The notes under the pieces: generated by a model
The model's input: the letters and a program-made list of their open reading frames with translations, nothing else
Databases searched by the model: none
Told to the model about the DNA's origin: nothing
Shown here: positions 43,583 through 52,542 of the stretch, piece by piece
Layout: every line of letters starts with the position of its first letter
Position numbering within the stretch: position 1 is the first letter of the stretch
Made by a program: the position numbers and the translations under genes
Assembly (NCBI GenBank): GCA_905478795.1
Contig: CAJQJX010000016.1
Coordinates: forward strand, 1 to 64,000
Reading direction: 5' to 3'
Length of the DNA: 64,000 nt
Source of the DNA: an uncultured Flavobacteriales bacterium
GTDB lineage: Bacteria > Bacteroidota > Bacteroidia > Flavobacteriales_D > Sanyastnellaceae

Positions 43583-44440
43583 TCATTCCGGATCTGACAG
43601 GACACCGCTTGGCGGGCAATACCTCCCATCCGGTGCGCAAATCGGCAAATTGAAACGCTCATCATGGAGCAAAGCATGGACCAAAACGTCACCTGACTGC
43701 AGTCCTTCTGCGGTCGTCCATTGCCACTCGTCCGCAATGCCCTCGGCAATTCTAGGGTCATTGAGCAGTCCCATTTCAGTCACCGTCGCCCAATAGAGGT
43801 ACTCAATGGCCATGCAGCCATAGTCACACGTGCGGTCATCATAATGGTACCATGCCTCCGCTGGATAACGGCGGGGAGTGACGCGCCATTGACCTCCTCG
43901 CGCCACATCCATCGCCTCTGTGAGCAAGGAAGAATGGGGAGGCAATCCAAAGGCTTCGGGGAACAACCTCACGTACGCCCCCATGTGCAGGGTATGCAAC
44001 ACCTCCTCCACAGTAGCATCCCACCCCCACTGGCCCGTGCGTTCCGGCGCAATCTCATCCGCATACAGCACCGCCGCCACCCCCTCGCCTTGGTATCTGC
44101 GAAAGAAGCGCCGTTCAGCCCTCGATCCCGGCCGTTCAAAAACGGGCATGACAGCATCACACTCGGACAAGGCCTGCTTCACGCGCACATCGTCAACGTG
44201 ACCGTCCTCATCCTGATCCAACAATTCTGCGGCGATTGTCGCGACATGGCGCAAAGCCATTTCGCTGATTTCAGGGACAGCAAGCACACGGAAACACCCC
44301 AGAACATCCACACCTTGGGTAAATCCCTGCCAGACCGCTTGGCGGTCATCCGGCGTGGGCTTCACCTGAAAACTGCAGGACGTTTGCGCCCTGACCCCGA
44401 ATGCCATCAGCATACAGAGCATCGCCATCGTTTTGTGCAT
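43583..44440 (-). CDS. Secreted protein of unknown function with a calcium-loop-like motif
   Basis: 285 residues from MHKTMAMLC, with a signal peptide cleaved near AFGVRAQ; a purine-rich GGGGAGGGG stretch precedes this ATG. Residues 75-85 (DQDEDGHVDDV) resemble an EF-hand-type calcium loop. A conserved-looking block follows: WGWDATVEEVLHTLHMGAYV (about 138-157), with two His four or so apart next to two Glu, and a Cys pair CDYGC (205-209). I do not recognise the family. It is divergent from the penicillin-acylase gene (125 bp between starts) and 90 bp after the oxidase pair. Confidence 0.72.
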   Translation of the reverse strand: MHKTMAMLCMLMAFGVRAQTSCSFQVKPTPDDRQAVWQGFTQGVDVLGCFRVLAVPEISEMALRHVATIAAELLDQDEDGHVDDVRVKQALSECDAVMPVFERPGSRAERRFFRRYQGEGVAAVLYADEIAPERTGQWGWDATVEEVLHTLHMGAYVRLFPEAFGLPPHSSLLTEAMDVARGGQWRVTPRRYPAEAWYHYDDRTCDYGCMAIEYLYWATVTEMGLLNDPRIAEGIADEWQWTTAEGLQSGDVLVHALLHDERFNLPICAPDGRYCPPSGVLSDPE

Positions 44441-44565
44441 TCCCCTCCCCATCATAGACCTACAATTAACGGCGTAAGAAATGAAAGAGGCCCTTCTCTT
44501 TTCAAAGCCAAATAGCCCCCAAACAGCCGCGCAGCATGCGTACATTTCGACCTCAGATTCGCGCC

Positions 44566-47025
44566 ATGATTAATGTCCTCAAAGCGCTTGGCCTACTGCT
44601 GGTCTTGCTCCTCGCTTACCTGGTTTATTTCGCACAAACAAGCCAGACGGATTACAACTTCATGCTGCAATCAGAAACCGTCTCCGCACCGGTAGAAGTG
44701 GTGTTCGACGACATGGCTGTGCCGCACATCTACGCAGAGCGCGAAAGCGACGCCATGTTCGCATTGGGATACGTGCACGCCTCTGAAAGGCTGTGGCAAA
44801 TGGACCTGCTCCGACGCGCAGGTGCAGGTGAGTTGTCAGCGCTCCTGGGTCCCGACATGGTGCAGAACGACCAATACCTGCGCACCCTCGGCATGCGAGA
44901 AGCTGCAGACCGCGTCACCATCCTGTTCAACCAAGATGCACCGGCCCGCATCCAAGAAGGCATGGCCCAGTATCTCGCCGGCGTGAACCGCTTCATCGCG
45001 GAAGGCCGGACGCCACTGGAGTATCAATTGGTCGGTCTGGATCCCGAGCCGTTCGATACCCACGACATCTATTGCGCCACTGGATTCATGGCATACAGCT
45101 TCGCCATCCATCTCAAGACCGAGCCCATCCTCGACTGGATGAAGGAGAACCTCGGTCCAGACTACATGGCGGATCTGGCGCTCGGGCCAGACGGCTTCAC
45201 CCGCATCCCGGACACAGGCTCCCCGGCACGTGCACGGTGGGATTCAATGATGACCCTCATGCCCGTTACCTCATCTGCGGAGCTCAAAACCACCAACCGC
45301 GGAACCTCGGAGTGGCGCGACATCACAAGCCTTGCCTCGTTGGCACATGAAATGGATGCCCTGCGCCCGGTTCCACAATGGTTGGGGTCCAATGCCTGGG
45401 TCATCGGCGGTGACCGCACCGCCAGCGGGAAAGTCCTCTTTTGCAACGACGCCCACATGGGATACGCGCAGCCTTCGGTCTGGTACGAGGCCCACATCGT
45501 CACCCCAGAGGTCGAGTACTATGGCAACCACCTCGCCGGCCTCCCCTTCCCCGCCATCGGACACACACGCCACCATTCCTGGGGCATCACCATGTTCGTC
45601 AATGATGACATGGACCTCTATCGCGAGACCATCGAGGGCGACCGTTATCTCCACGACGGAGCATGGCTAGACCTTGAATTGCAGGATGAGACCATAGAGG
45701 TGGCCGGCGGAGACCCTGTGAATTTCACCATCCGCAAGACCCACCACGGCCCCCTCATCGAGGATGATATCGCCCTGTGGTGGACCTACACCCAATACCC
45801 CGACAACCGCATCCATGAAGCCTTCTTCGGTTTCTCGCGGGCCAAGGACATGGCCGATGTGGAGCGCTCTGCCGCGCTCATTCACGCGCCGGGCATCAAC
45901 CTCATGTACGGCGATGATTCGGGCAACATCGCATGGTGGGCCAGTGCCAAATTGCCCGTGCGCCCGGCCCATGTAGACACCAAGACCGCCATCGATGGTA
46001 CGGATTCCACCAACGACCCCACAGGTTGGTACCCCTTCGCCTTCAATCCCCAATCGGTCAATCCCCCGAGCGGCTATGTATACTCTGCCAACAACGCGCC
46101 AGACAGCGTGAAGGGCGTGTACCATCCAGGCCACTACTACTCGGGCAATACGCGCGGCGCGGGCATCATTGAAGCCATCGAGGCCAAGGACGACTGGACC
46201 CTGGCCGACGCGCAGGCACTGCAGCTCGACCACCACTCACCAGTCTATACACGCAACTGCGCCATGCTTGTCGCATTGGCCGACGCCAGTAACGAGACTT
46301 TCACGGCGGAAGTCTCCGAAGCCCTCGAAAGCCTCCGGAATTGGGACGGCAGCCACACGGGGGAACAAACGGAACCCACCCTGTACTACCGGTGGATGTA
46401 TCGGACCATACAGGGCGCCATGGAGGACGAATTCATCCAAGCTGCTGGTGCAGAAGCCGCAGAAAAATTCGAGACCTGGCACCGCACGATCGCGAGCGAG
46501 AACAGCTTCCCGAGGCTTCTACAGAACCCCGCTTCGCCATGGTGGGACCATGCCGCTACGGAGGAAACCGAGGGCATTGCCGACATCGCCGCCACCGCCC
46601 TGACCCAAGCCCATGCCGATCTAAGGGAAACCCTGGGCCATGACCCGGCCAACTGGCGTTACGACCGGCTGCACACCGTCTCGCACAGGCACGCCATGGC
46701 AGACGTCCCTGTATTGGGAAACTGGCTGAGCGTAGGCCCCTTTGAATTGGGCGCCGCAAAAGACGCCCTGTGCAAATACGAGTTCAAGCTGAAGAAGGAA
46801 GTTGACTACAGTATCTTCTCCGGGCCTTCCATGCGCATCGGCATCGACTTCGCCGATGTGGATGCCGCTGAAAGCATCCTTCCAACAGGCCAGTCCGGCA
46901 ACGTTTTTAGTGATTTCTACGACAACCAAGCCCCGCTGTACCATGCGGGTCGATTCCGCCAAATGCGCATGAACCGAGCCGACATAGAAGCGCACACCAT
47001 AGCAAGGTCAACCATTACTCCATGA
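44566..47025 (+). CDS. Penicillin acylase-family Ntn hydrolase
   Basis: 819 residues. An N-terminal membrane-anchor helix (MINVLKALGLLLVLLLAYLV) precedes the alpha chain (VVFDDMAVPHIYAERESDAMFALGYVHASERLWQMDLLRR), a spacer, and the autocatalytic site: the beta chain starts at Ser275 in WLGSNAWVIGG. The domain includes the conserved GINLMYGDDSGNIAWW and HHGPLIED. Such enzymes cleave amides of acylated substrates: penicillins, acyl-homoserine lactones or peptides. A start 30 nt upstream (44536) is possible. It overlaps the next gene by 4 nt (ATGA). Confidence 0.93.
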   Translation: MINVLKALGLLLVLLLAYLVYFAQTSQTDYNFMLQSETVSAPVEVVFDDMAVPHIYAERESDAMFALGYVHASERLWQMDLLRRAGAGELSALLGPDMVQNDQYLRTLGMREAADRVTILFNQDAPARIQEGMAQYLAGVNRFIAEGRTPLEYQLVGLDPEPFDTHDIYCATGFMAYSFAIHLKTEPILDWMKENLGPDYMADLALGPDGFTRIPDTGSPARARWDSMMTLMPVTSSAELKTTNRGTSEWRDITSLASLAHEMDALRPVPQWLGSNAWVIGGDRTASGKVLFCNDAHMGYAQPSVWYEAHIVTPEVEYYGNHLAGLPFPAIGHTRHHSWGITMFVNDDMDLYRETIEGDRYLHDGAWLDLELQDETIEVAGGDPVNFTIRKTHHGPLIEDDIALWWTYTQYPDNRIHEAFFGFSRAKDMADVERSAALIHAPGINLMYGDDSGNIAWWASAKLPVRPAHVDTKTAIDGTDSTNDPTGWYPFAFNPQSVNPPSGYVYSANNAPDSVKGVYHPGHYYSGNTRGAGIIEAIEAKDDWTLADAQALQLDHHSPVYTRNCAMLVALADASNETFTAEVSEALESLRNWDGSHTGEQTEPTLYYRWMYRTIQGAMEDEFIQAAGAEAAEKFETWHRTIASENSFPRLLQNPASPWWDHAATEETEGIADIAATALTQAHADLRETLGHDPANWRYDRLHTVSHRHAMADVPVLGNWLSVGPFELGAAKDALCKYEFKLKKEVDYSIFSGPSMRIGIDFADVDAAESILPTGQSGNVFSDFYDNQAPLYHAGRFRQMRMNRADIEAHTIARSTITP

Positions 47026-47588
47026 CACCCTCCAATTTCATCAAGACGACTGTCCTTTTCTGCGCATTCCTATCACTGGCAGGCCATCTCCATGGCCAGG
47101 AGGAGCTGAAAAAGGAGCGCTACATCGAATCCAATTGGGGAATCGCGTTGATCGACAGCGACCTCTTTCCCTTTCCAGGCACCTCCATCCTCATCGGAAA
47201 ACGCTCCTACTTCAGTGAACACGGTTTTTTGGACACTCAAATAGGGCTGGCCTTTCCAAGCGTCCTCACTGCCAAAATTGGCGTAGGGCAAACCGGTTCC
47301 AATGGAGGCCATTTCTCTGCGGGATTGCGGCTCTTTCCCACCCATGCCTACATCCAAACCGGCATCCCATCCAAAAGGTGCAACCGAGACTTGAGCCCAA
47401 AAAAAATGCGCCGCTTGGAACGCCGAGGAAAAAGTGCAGCGGATATCAAATGCTCTGAATGGGCATTTTCATTGGAAGTGTCTCCCCTGCTCGTGAGCGG
47501 ATCACTCCCCCCCATCTCCGAAGATTTAGAAGTGCTTTCGCTGTATTCATATGCCATGATTACAGCAGGTCGCCGCTGGATGTTCTAG
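47022..47588 (+). CDS. Putative small outer-membrane or secreted protein
   Basis: 188 residues. Signal peptide about 1-25 (LAGHLHGQ). The mature part alternates short hydrophobic strands and turns (NWGIALIDSDLFPFPGTSILIGKRSYF, GGHFSAGLRLFP) and ends in AGRRWMF, whose terminal Phe is typical of outer-membrane beta-barrels. A basic loop (KKMRRLERRGKS) interrupts it. No family recognised. It is translationally coupled (ATGA) to the penicillin-acylase-like gene. Confidence 0.7.
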   Translation: MTPSNFIKTTVLFCAFLSLAGHLHGQEELKKERYIESNWGIALIDSDLFPFPGTSILIGKRSYFSEHGFLDTQIGLAFPSVLTAKIGVGQTGSNGGHFSAGLRLFPTHAYIQTGIPSKRCNRDLSPKKMRRLERRGKSAADIKCSEWAFSLEVSPLLVSGSLPPISEDLEVLSLYSYAMITAGRRWMF

Positions 47589-47605
47589 ACAACATCGCCT
47601 CCAAA

Positions 47606-47633
47606 GGCCCCTCTATTGGCCCTCATTTTTTTT
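47606..47633 (+). terminator. Possible weak terminator
   Basis: A short self-complementary GGCC (47606-47609) pairs with GGCC (47618-47621) across an 8-nt loop and is followed, after a few bases, by eight T. The 4-bp stem is weak; the T-run suggests termination before the susC promoter. Confidence 0.35.
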
Positions 47634-47672
47634 AGCAATTCGCTCACAGAGCGTGCTATTTATACCGGCTAT

Positions 47673-47687
47673 GTGTACTTTGTACAC
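47673..47687. promoter_or_regulatory. Candidate PUL operator: 15-bp palindrome upstream of susC
   Basis: GTGTACTTTGTACAC, an exact inverted repeat of six bases around a central TTT, 75 bp before the susC ATG. A second copy matching 13 of 15 positions (as its reverse complement) lies between GH5 and GH16 at 57338-57352. It lies in a 174-bp non-coding stretch. Alternatively it could be part of a Bacteroidota promoter (TTTG element). Confidence 0.6.
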
Positions 47688-47762
47688 CGATAACGGAAAG
47701 GGGTGTTCTTAATGAACTGGCCGCACCGATCTTGTCCTCCGGAGTCATCAAATCAACGATTC

Positions 47763-50700
47763 ATGAACCTTTTTAGCCTGCGTTGGCCTCTGTGCGCCTG
47801 CGCCTTAGTTATGGGCATTTTCATGCTTGGAAGCATTACAGTCCAAGCCCAAAACATCACCCTCACTGGCACCGTTTTGGACGGGGAGTCTGGTGAAGCC
47901 CTCATCGGAGCCACCATCCTTGAAGACGGCACAACGAATGGTGCCACAGCAGGGATTGATGGCTCGTTCTCATTAAAAGTGAGCGGTCTACCCGTCAACC
48001 TGAAGTTCAGCTTCATCGGTTATGAGAGTCAAACCATCAACGTGACTTCCGTTGCCCCCATTGCCGTCACCCTCGGCATGGATTCCGAACTCGTCGGTGA
48101 GGTGGTCGTTGTGGGATATGGCAGACAAAAGAAAAAAGTGTCTACCGGCTCCATCTCAAAGGTCACCGCCAAAGACATTGAAGGCATCGCCGTTCCGGAT
48201 GTCACCTCAAGCCTGGAGGGCCTGACGACTGGTTTGATCGTCAACGAGTCCAGCGGACAACCCGGATCTGGAAAGAGCATCCTCATTCGCGGCATCAGCA
48301 CCAACGGCGACAACTCGCCTTTGTACGTTGTAGACGGTTTGCAGGTCGGCAACATCGACAACCTCAATCCAAGCGACGTTGAGTCTGTAGACGTCCTTAA
48401 AGACGCTGCATCCAGCGCCATCTATGGAGCCCGTGCAGCCAATGGCGTGGTCATCATCACCACCAAAAACGGCAGCAAAGGAGGCGGCAGCATCACCTAT
48501 TCCAACAGCTACCTCAATTCAAACCCTTGGAAGCTTCCTGAGATGCTCGGCTCTGAAGACTACATCGTTTTGATGAGGGAGAAGTTTGCCAATAGCAACC
48601 AAACCTCCGCCTTGGACATCCTGGGCTTTCCTGACTTTGGCGATGCCATTGAGGGCAACACCAATTGGATGGAAGCCATTTTCAATCCTGCACAGGTCAT
48701 TAACCACCGCGTGACCGCCTCTGGTGAGAATTCATACATGTCAATGGACTATTGGGATCAGAACGGTGTCATTGGCGGAGAGAAGTCCAACTACACGCGT
48801 TATGCCCTTCGTTACAATTCCACGAAAAAGGTCCAGGACCTTCTGACAATCGGTCAGAATTTCTACTTGAACCGGACGCAGAACAACAACATCGGAACGA
48901 ACAGTGCCTTTGGCGGCGTTCAATCCGATGCCTTTGCATACGACCCCCTTACTCCCATTTATGATGAGGAAGGGCAATTCGGATTTGCCCAATCCCCTTG
49001 GGTTCAAAAAGAATACATCAACCCGCTGAGCCGACTTTACTTGGCCGGTGGAGACAACAAGTCCGACCAAATTCTCGGAAACGTGTTCCTCGAAGCAGAA
49101 CCTGTAAAGGGGTTACGGGTGAAGACCGATGTCGGTTTTGACCTCAACTGGTATGACTACCGCTACTTCACGCCGCGCTACGAGTTCCACCCTGCTGCCC
49201 AAAACCTGACCAACGACGTGGGACAAGGCTCCGGAAATTTCCAAGGCATCCAATGGGAGAATACGGCCAACTACACCACCACGGTCGACGAAAAGCACAA
49301 CTTCGACTTCCTCGTGGGAACCTCCTACCGAGCCAACGAATTCCGGCAGGTCGGCGGTTCGACCTCTAACATTCCAGAGGACGCCGAATTCAACCCCAAC
49401 TTCCACTATATCGACTCTGGTCAAGACACCCTAGATCTCGCCTTCGGTGGCGCTTCAGTGGACTACGCGCTGATCAGTTCGTTTTCTCGCTTGCTCTACA
49501 ACTTTGACGAGAAGTACCTGTTCTCAGCCACAATCCGCCGGGACGGCTCTTCCAATTTTGGAGAGAACAACCGCTACGGTGTATTCCCATCAGCTTCGGT
49601 GGGTTGGGTAGCCTCTAAGGAGGACTTCTTGAAGGATTCCGATAAAGTCAGCTTCATGAAGGTCCGCGCTTCATGGGGGGTCAATGGATCTGACCGCATT
49701 TCTCCCCTGAGCTATGTGGCCCGCATCCAAAATGCCTTCACCTACTCCTTTGGCAGCGACGAGCAGACTTTGAACACGGGTACGGCCCTCGCCGCCCCGC
49801 CAAACCCCAACGTAAAGTGGGAACAAAGCGAGCAAATCGACATTGGAGTCGAGTTGGGCCTCTTTGACAACAAGCTGAACATCGAAGCCGATGTCTACAG
49901 CAAGCGCACAAAGGACTTGCTCATGACCCAGCAAATCCCTGGCTATATCGGCGCCACCAACAACCCCACATCCAACCTCGGTGAGATCCTCAACCGCGGC
50001 ATTGAGTTGGGCATTGGTTACCGCATGAGCCAAGGCGACTGGGACCTGAATACCCAGCTGAACTATACCCACTTTAAAAACGAAGTCATCAACGTCGCCG
50101 GAGAAACCGGGTACCTCAATGGATGGGGTTGGCCGGTGCGCAATACCGCCATCACCCGCATGACCGAAGGCTATGCCGTGGGGCACTTTGTAGGGTATCA
50201 AGCCGACGGAATCTTCCAAAGTCAATCCGAAATCTTTAGCCACATCAACCCCGAAGGCGACCTGCTTCAGCCCAATGCCCAGCCCGGAGACATCCGCTTC
50301 CTGGACACCAATGGCGATGGCGTCATCAACTCAGATGACATTGGCGATATCGGAAGCCCTTGGCCCAAGCACATCATTGGTCTGTCTGCCAACTTGACCT
50401 ACAAGGACTTCTATGTGAATGCCATCTTCAATGCTCAGTTGGGCCACGAGATCTACCGCACCTACGAGCGTTCGGATGTCACCTTCTCCAACATGCAGAC
50501 CTTCTGGCTGGACCGTTGGACGCCAGAAGCACCGAGCGCAGAGCTCCCAAGGCTGACATCAACCGACCCCAACAACAACCAACGTCCATCCAGCTTCTAT
50601 GTAGAGGATGGCAACTTCTTGCGCTTGCGCAACCTCCAATTGGGATGGTCTCTGCCCAAGGAGTGGACACACCGTGCCAAGATGAAGGAAGTCAAGGTCT

Positions 50701-50852
50701 ACCTCACCGGCAACAACCTGTTCACTGTCACGAACTACCGCGGTTTCGATCCGGACATCGGCACAAGCGGATGGATCCTCGACACCGGAATCGACAAAGG
50801 ATTCTACCCCAACAACCGCTCCTTCGGTGCGGGCCTCAACGTTACTTTTTAA
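47763..50852 (+). CDS. SusC-like TonB-dependent outer-membrane transporter
   Basis: 1029 residues. Signal peptide, then a carboxypeptidase-D-like regulatory domain (ITLTGTVLDGESGEALIGAT), a TonB-box/plug region with VVVGYGRQKKKVSTGSISKV and IRGISTNGDNSPLYVVDGLQ, and a large beta-barrel ending in FGAGLNVTF. This is the SusC/RagA family, which imports oligosaccharides with a SusD lid using TonB energy. An in-frame start 60 nt upstream lacks a good signal sequence; MNLFSLRWPLC at 47763 fits. It is the first gene of the susC-susD-PKD operon and is preceded by the palindrome at 47673. Substrate is probably a beta-1,3-glucan judging by the linked enzymes. Confidence 0.97.
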   Translation: MNLFSLRWPLCACALVMGIFMLGSITVQAQNITLTGTVLDGESGEALIGATILEDGTTNGATAGIDGSFSLKVSGLPVNLKFSFIGYESQTINVTSVAPIAVTLGMDSELVGEVVVVGYGRQKKKVSTGSISKVTAKDIEGIAVPDVTSSLEGLTTGLIVNESSGQPGSGKSILIRGISTNGDNSPLYVVDGLQVGNIDNLNPSDVESVDVLKDAASSAIYGARAANGVVIITTKNGSKGGGSITYSNSYLNSNPWKLPEMLGSEDYIVLMREKFANSNQTSALDILGFPDFGDAIEGNTNWMEAIFNPAQVINHRVTASGENSYMSMDYWDQNGVIGGEKSNYTRYALRYNSTKKVQDLLTIGQNFYLNRTQNNNIGTNSAFGGVQSDAFAYDPLTPIYDEEGQFGFAQSPWVQKEYINPLSRLYLAGGDNKSDQILGNVFLEAEPVKGLRVKTDVGFDLNWYDYRYFTPRYEFHPAAQNLTNDVGQGSGNFQGIQWENTANYTTTVDEKHNFDFLVGTSYRANEFRQVGGSTSNIPEDAEFNPNFHYIDSGQDTLDLAFGGASVDYALISSFSRLLYNFDEKYLFSATIRRDGSSNFGENNRYGVFPSASVGWVASKEDFLKDSDKVSFMKVRASWGVNGSDRISPLSYVARIQNAFTYSFGSDEQTLNTGTALAAPPNPNVKWEQSEQIDIGVELGLFDNKLNIEADVYSKRTKDLLMTQQIPGYIGATNNPTSNLGEILNRGIELGIGYRMSQGDWDLNTQLNYTHFKNEVINVAGETGYLNGWGWPVRNTAITRMTEGYAVGHFVGYQADGIFQSQSEIFSHINPEGDLLQPNAQPGDIRFLDTNGDGVINSDDIGDIGSPWPKHIIGLSANLTYKDFYVNAIFNAQLGHEIYRTYERSDVTFSNMQTFWLDRWTPEAPSAELPRLTSTDPNNNQRPSSFYVEDGNFLRLRNLQLGWSLPKEWTHRAKMKEVKVYLTGNNLFTVTNYRGFDPDIGTSGWILDTGIDKGFYPNNRSFGAGLNVTF

Positions 50853-50864
50853 TCGCGCATTACG

Positions 50865-52490
50865 ATGAAAAACATCTATCGCAACCTCACCGTCATCGCA
50901 GGATGCACCTTGCTTTTGGCGGCATGTAGCAAGGACCGTTTGGTCGTGGAACCCGTCAATGAGTTCCTCTCAAGCAATTACTATCAAACCGAAGACCAAG
51001 TCGCCTCGGCATTGATCGGGGTGTACGACCCCATTGGTTGGTCTATGGCTTACGGACAATGGATCTCCCCCACCATGATGGGTGAAATTCGTTCGGACAA
51101 CGCCAACGCGGGAGGTGACCCGTCCAACAATGACCAGCCTGGTTGGCAAGAGTTGGACGACTTTACGAACACCAATTCCAATGTGGTACTCCACCCCATT
51201 TACCGCAAGGGCTACATCGGCATCAGCAGAGCCAATGCACTGTTGGACCTGACCGAAATCGAGTCTGATGCTGTAAGCTCCTACAAGGCTCAAGCGCAAT
51301 GGCTCAGGGCCTACTACCACTTTGAGCTCTTCCGCCACTTCGGTCCAATTCCTGTGGTGAACAAAAGCCTGACTCCAGACGACATGAATTTGGAACGCGG
51401 CACCTTGTCCGAGGTCATGCAACAGATCGTCACCGATTGCCAAGAGGCCCTGCCCTACTTGCCGTTGGTCGCCCCCAGCGGACAAGAAGGTAGGGTCACC
51501 CAAGGCGCAGCGTATGCACTCATGGGAAAGGCCTACCTGTACTGGGCTGACCTCAAGGGAGACGACCCCGCATTGTTCCAGTCTGCAGCCGATGCCTTCC
51601 AGTCCATTGTGGACCTGGGCGCATACCAGTTGCAGGATGACATGGCCGAGCTGTTCGTCTTTAACAACAGGAACACCTCGGAGTCCGTTTTTGAAATCCA
51701 GCACAATCCACTGTGGTCCAGTGACTGGGGTTGGTTTGAAGGGGTCGATGGAAACGGCATGATTCAATTGTGCGGCGTGCGTGGGTTGTGCGCTGAACAC
51801 CCTGACTATGAAGCAGGATGGGGATTCATGTCCGTGACTGAAGGCCTGTGGAACCACTATCTCGATGACGACACCTACCGCCGCGATGTGGCCATCCTCT
51901 CCGAGGACGAATTGGCACAGCAACTCGCCGATGCCGGAGTCAGTTGCGATCCCATCATCGACATGACCCAGAACAACCCTGTGGACTACACAGGATATTG
52001 GCAAGAGAAGTACCCCAACCTCAAGGCCTTTGCTGGAACCAATGTCAATGGCGGCAACGAGCACCTCACCAAGGCCCAGAATACACACGTATTCCGCTAT
52101 GCGGACATCCTGCTCATGCTCGCCGAGGCACTGCACCGCGGTTCCGGAGACGACGGTACGGCTCAGATGTACATCGACATCGTACGTGAACGGGCTGCCG
52201 GACCTGGCGACAACACTGGCAACTTCCGTTCTGCCGCAACCGTAATGGCCGAAGAAGGCTGGAGCCTTGAAGAGCTCATTTGGTATGAGCGCCGTGCCGA
52301 GCTGGCCTGTGAAGGCGACCGCTGGTACGACCTCGTCCGCTCTGGCCGGGCAGAAGCCAGCCTTTTTGCCGGAGACGGAGACAAGGAAGCCAATTTTGGA
52401 CCCGATGACCTCTGGCTGCCCATCGCTTTGGAAGAGACCCAAATCGCCTCAGGGCTGACGACATATCCCGACGCTTCACTGTTCAACTGA
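50865..52490 (+). CDS. SusD-like outer-membrane lipoprotein
   Basis: 541 residues. Lipoprotein signal with Cys21 (LLLAACSKD). The SusD/RagB architecture is seen as an alpha-helical TPR-like body: NALLDLTEIESDAVSSYKAQAQWLRAYYHFELFRHFGPIPV is the family's classical block, and the C-terminus has YADILLMLAEALHRG and WYERRAELACEGDRWYDLVR. It forms the surface glycan-binding lid of the SusC pore. It follows susC by 12 bp and precedes the PKD lipoprotein by 52 bp. Confidence 0.97.
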   Translation: MKNIYRNLTVIAGCTLLLAACSKDRLVVEPVNEFLSSNYYQTEDQVASALIGVYDPIGWSMAYGQWISPTMMGEIRSDNANAGGDPSNNDQPGWQELDDFTNTNSNVVLHPIYRKGYIGISRANALLDLTEIESDAVSSYKAQAQWLRAYYHFELFRHFGPIPVVNKSLTPDDMNLERGTLSEVMQQIVTDCQEALPYLPLVAPSGQEGRVTQGAAYALMGKAYLYWADLKGDDPALFQSAADAFQSIVDLGAYQLQDDMAELFVFNNRNTSESVFEIQHNPLWSSDWGWFEGVDGNGMIQLCGVRGLCAEHPDYEAGWGFMSVTEGLWNHYLDDDTYRRDVAILSEDELAQQLADAGVSCDPIIDMTQNNPVDYTGYWQEKYPNLKAFAGTNVNGGNEHLTKAQNTHVFRYADILLMLAEALHRGSGDDGTAQMYIDIVRERAAGPGDNTGNFRSAATVMAEEGWSLEELIWYERRAELACEGDRWYDLVRSGRAEASLFAGDGDKEANFGPDDLWLPIALEETQIASGLTTYPDASLFN

Positions 52491-52542
52491 TCGCGTCGAC
52501 CTCCCCATCTATTTATCTAAACCACACAATTCAATCAAAACC

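Noticed and set aside
50970-52442. 490-codon open frame antisense to susD
   Set aside because: Opposite a full SusD; no domain seen.
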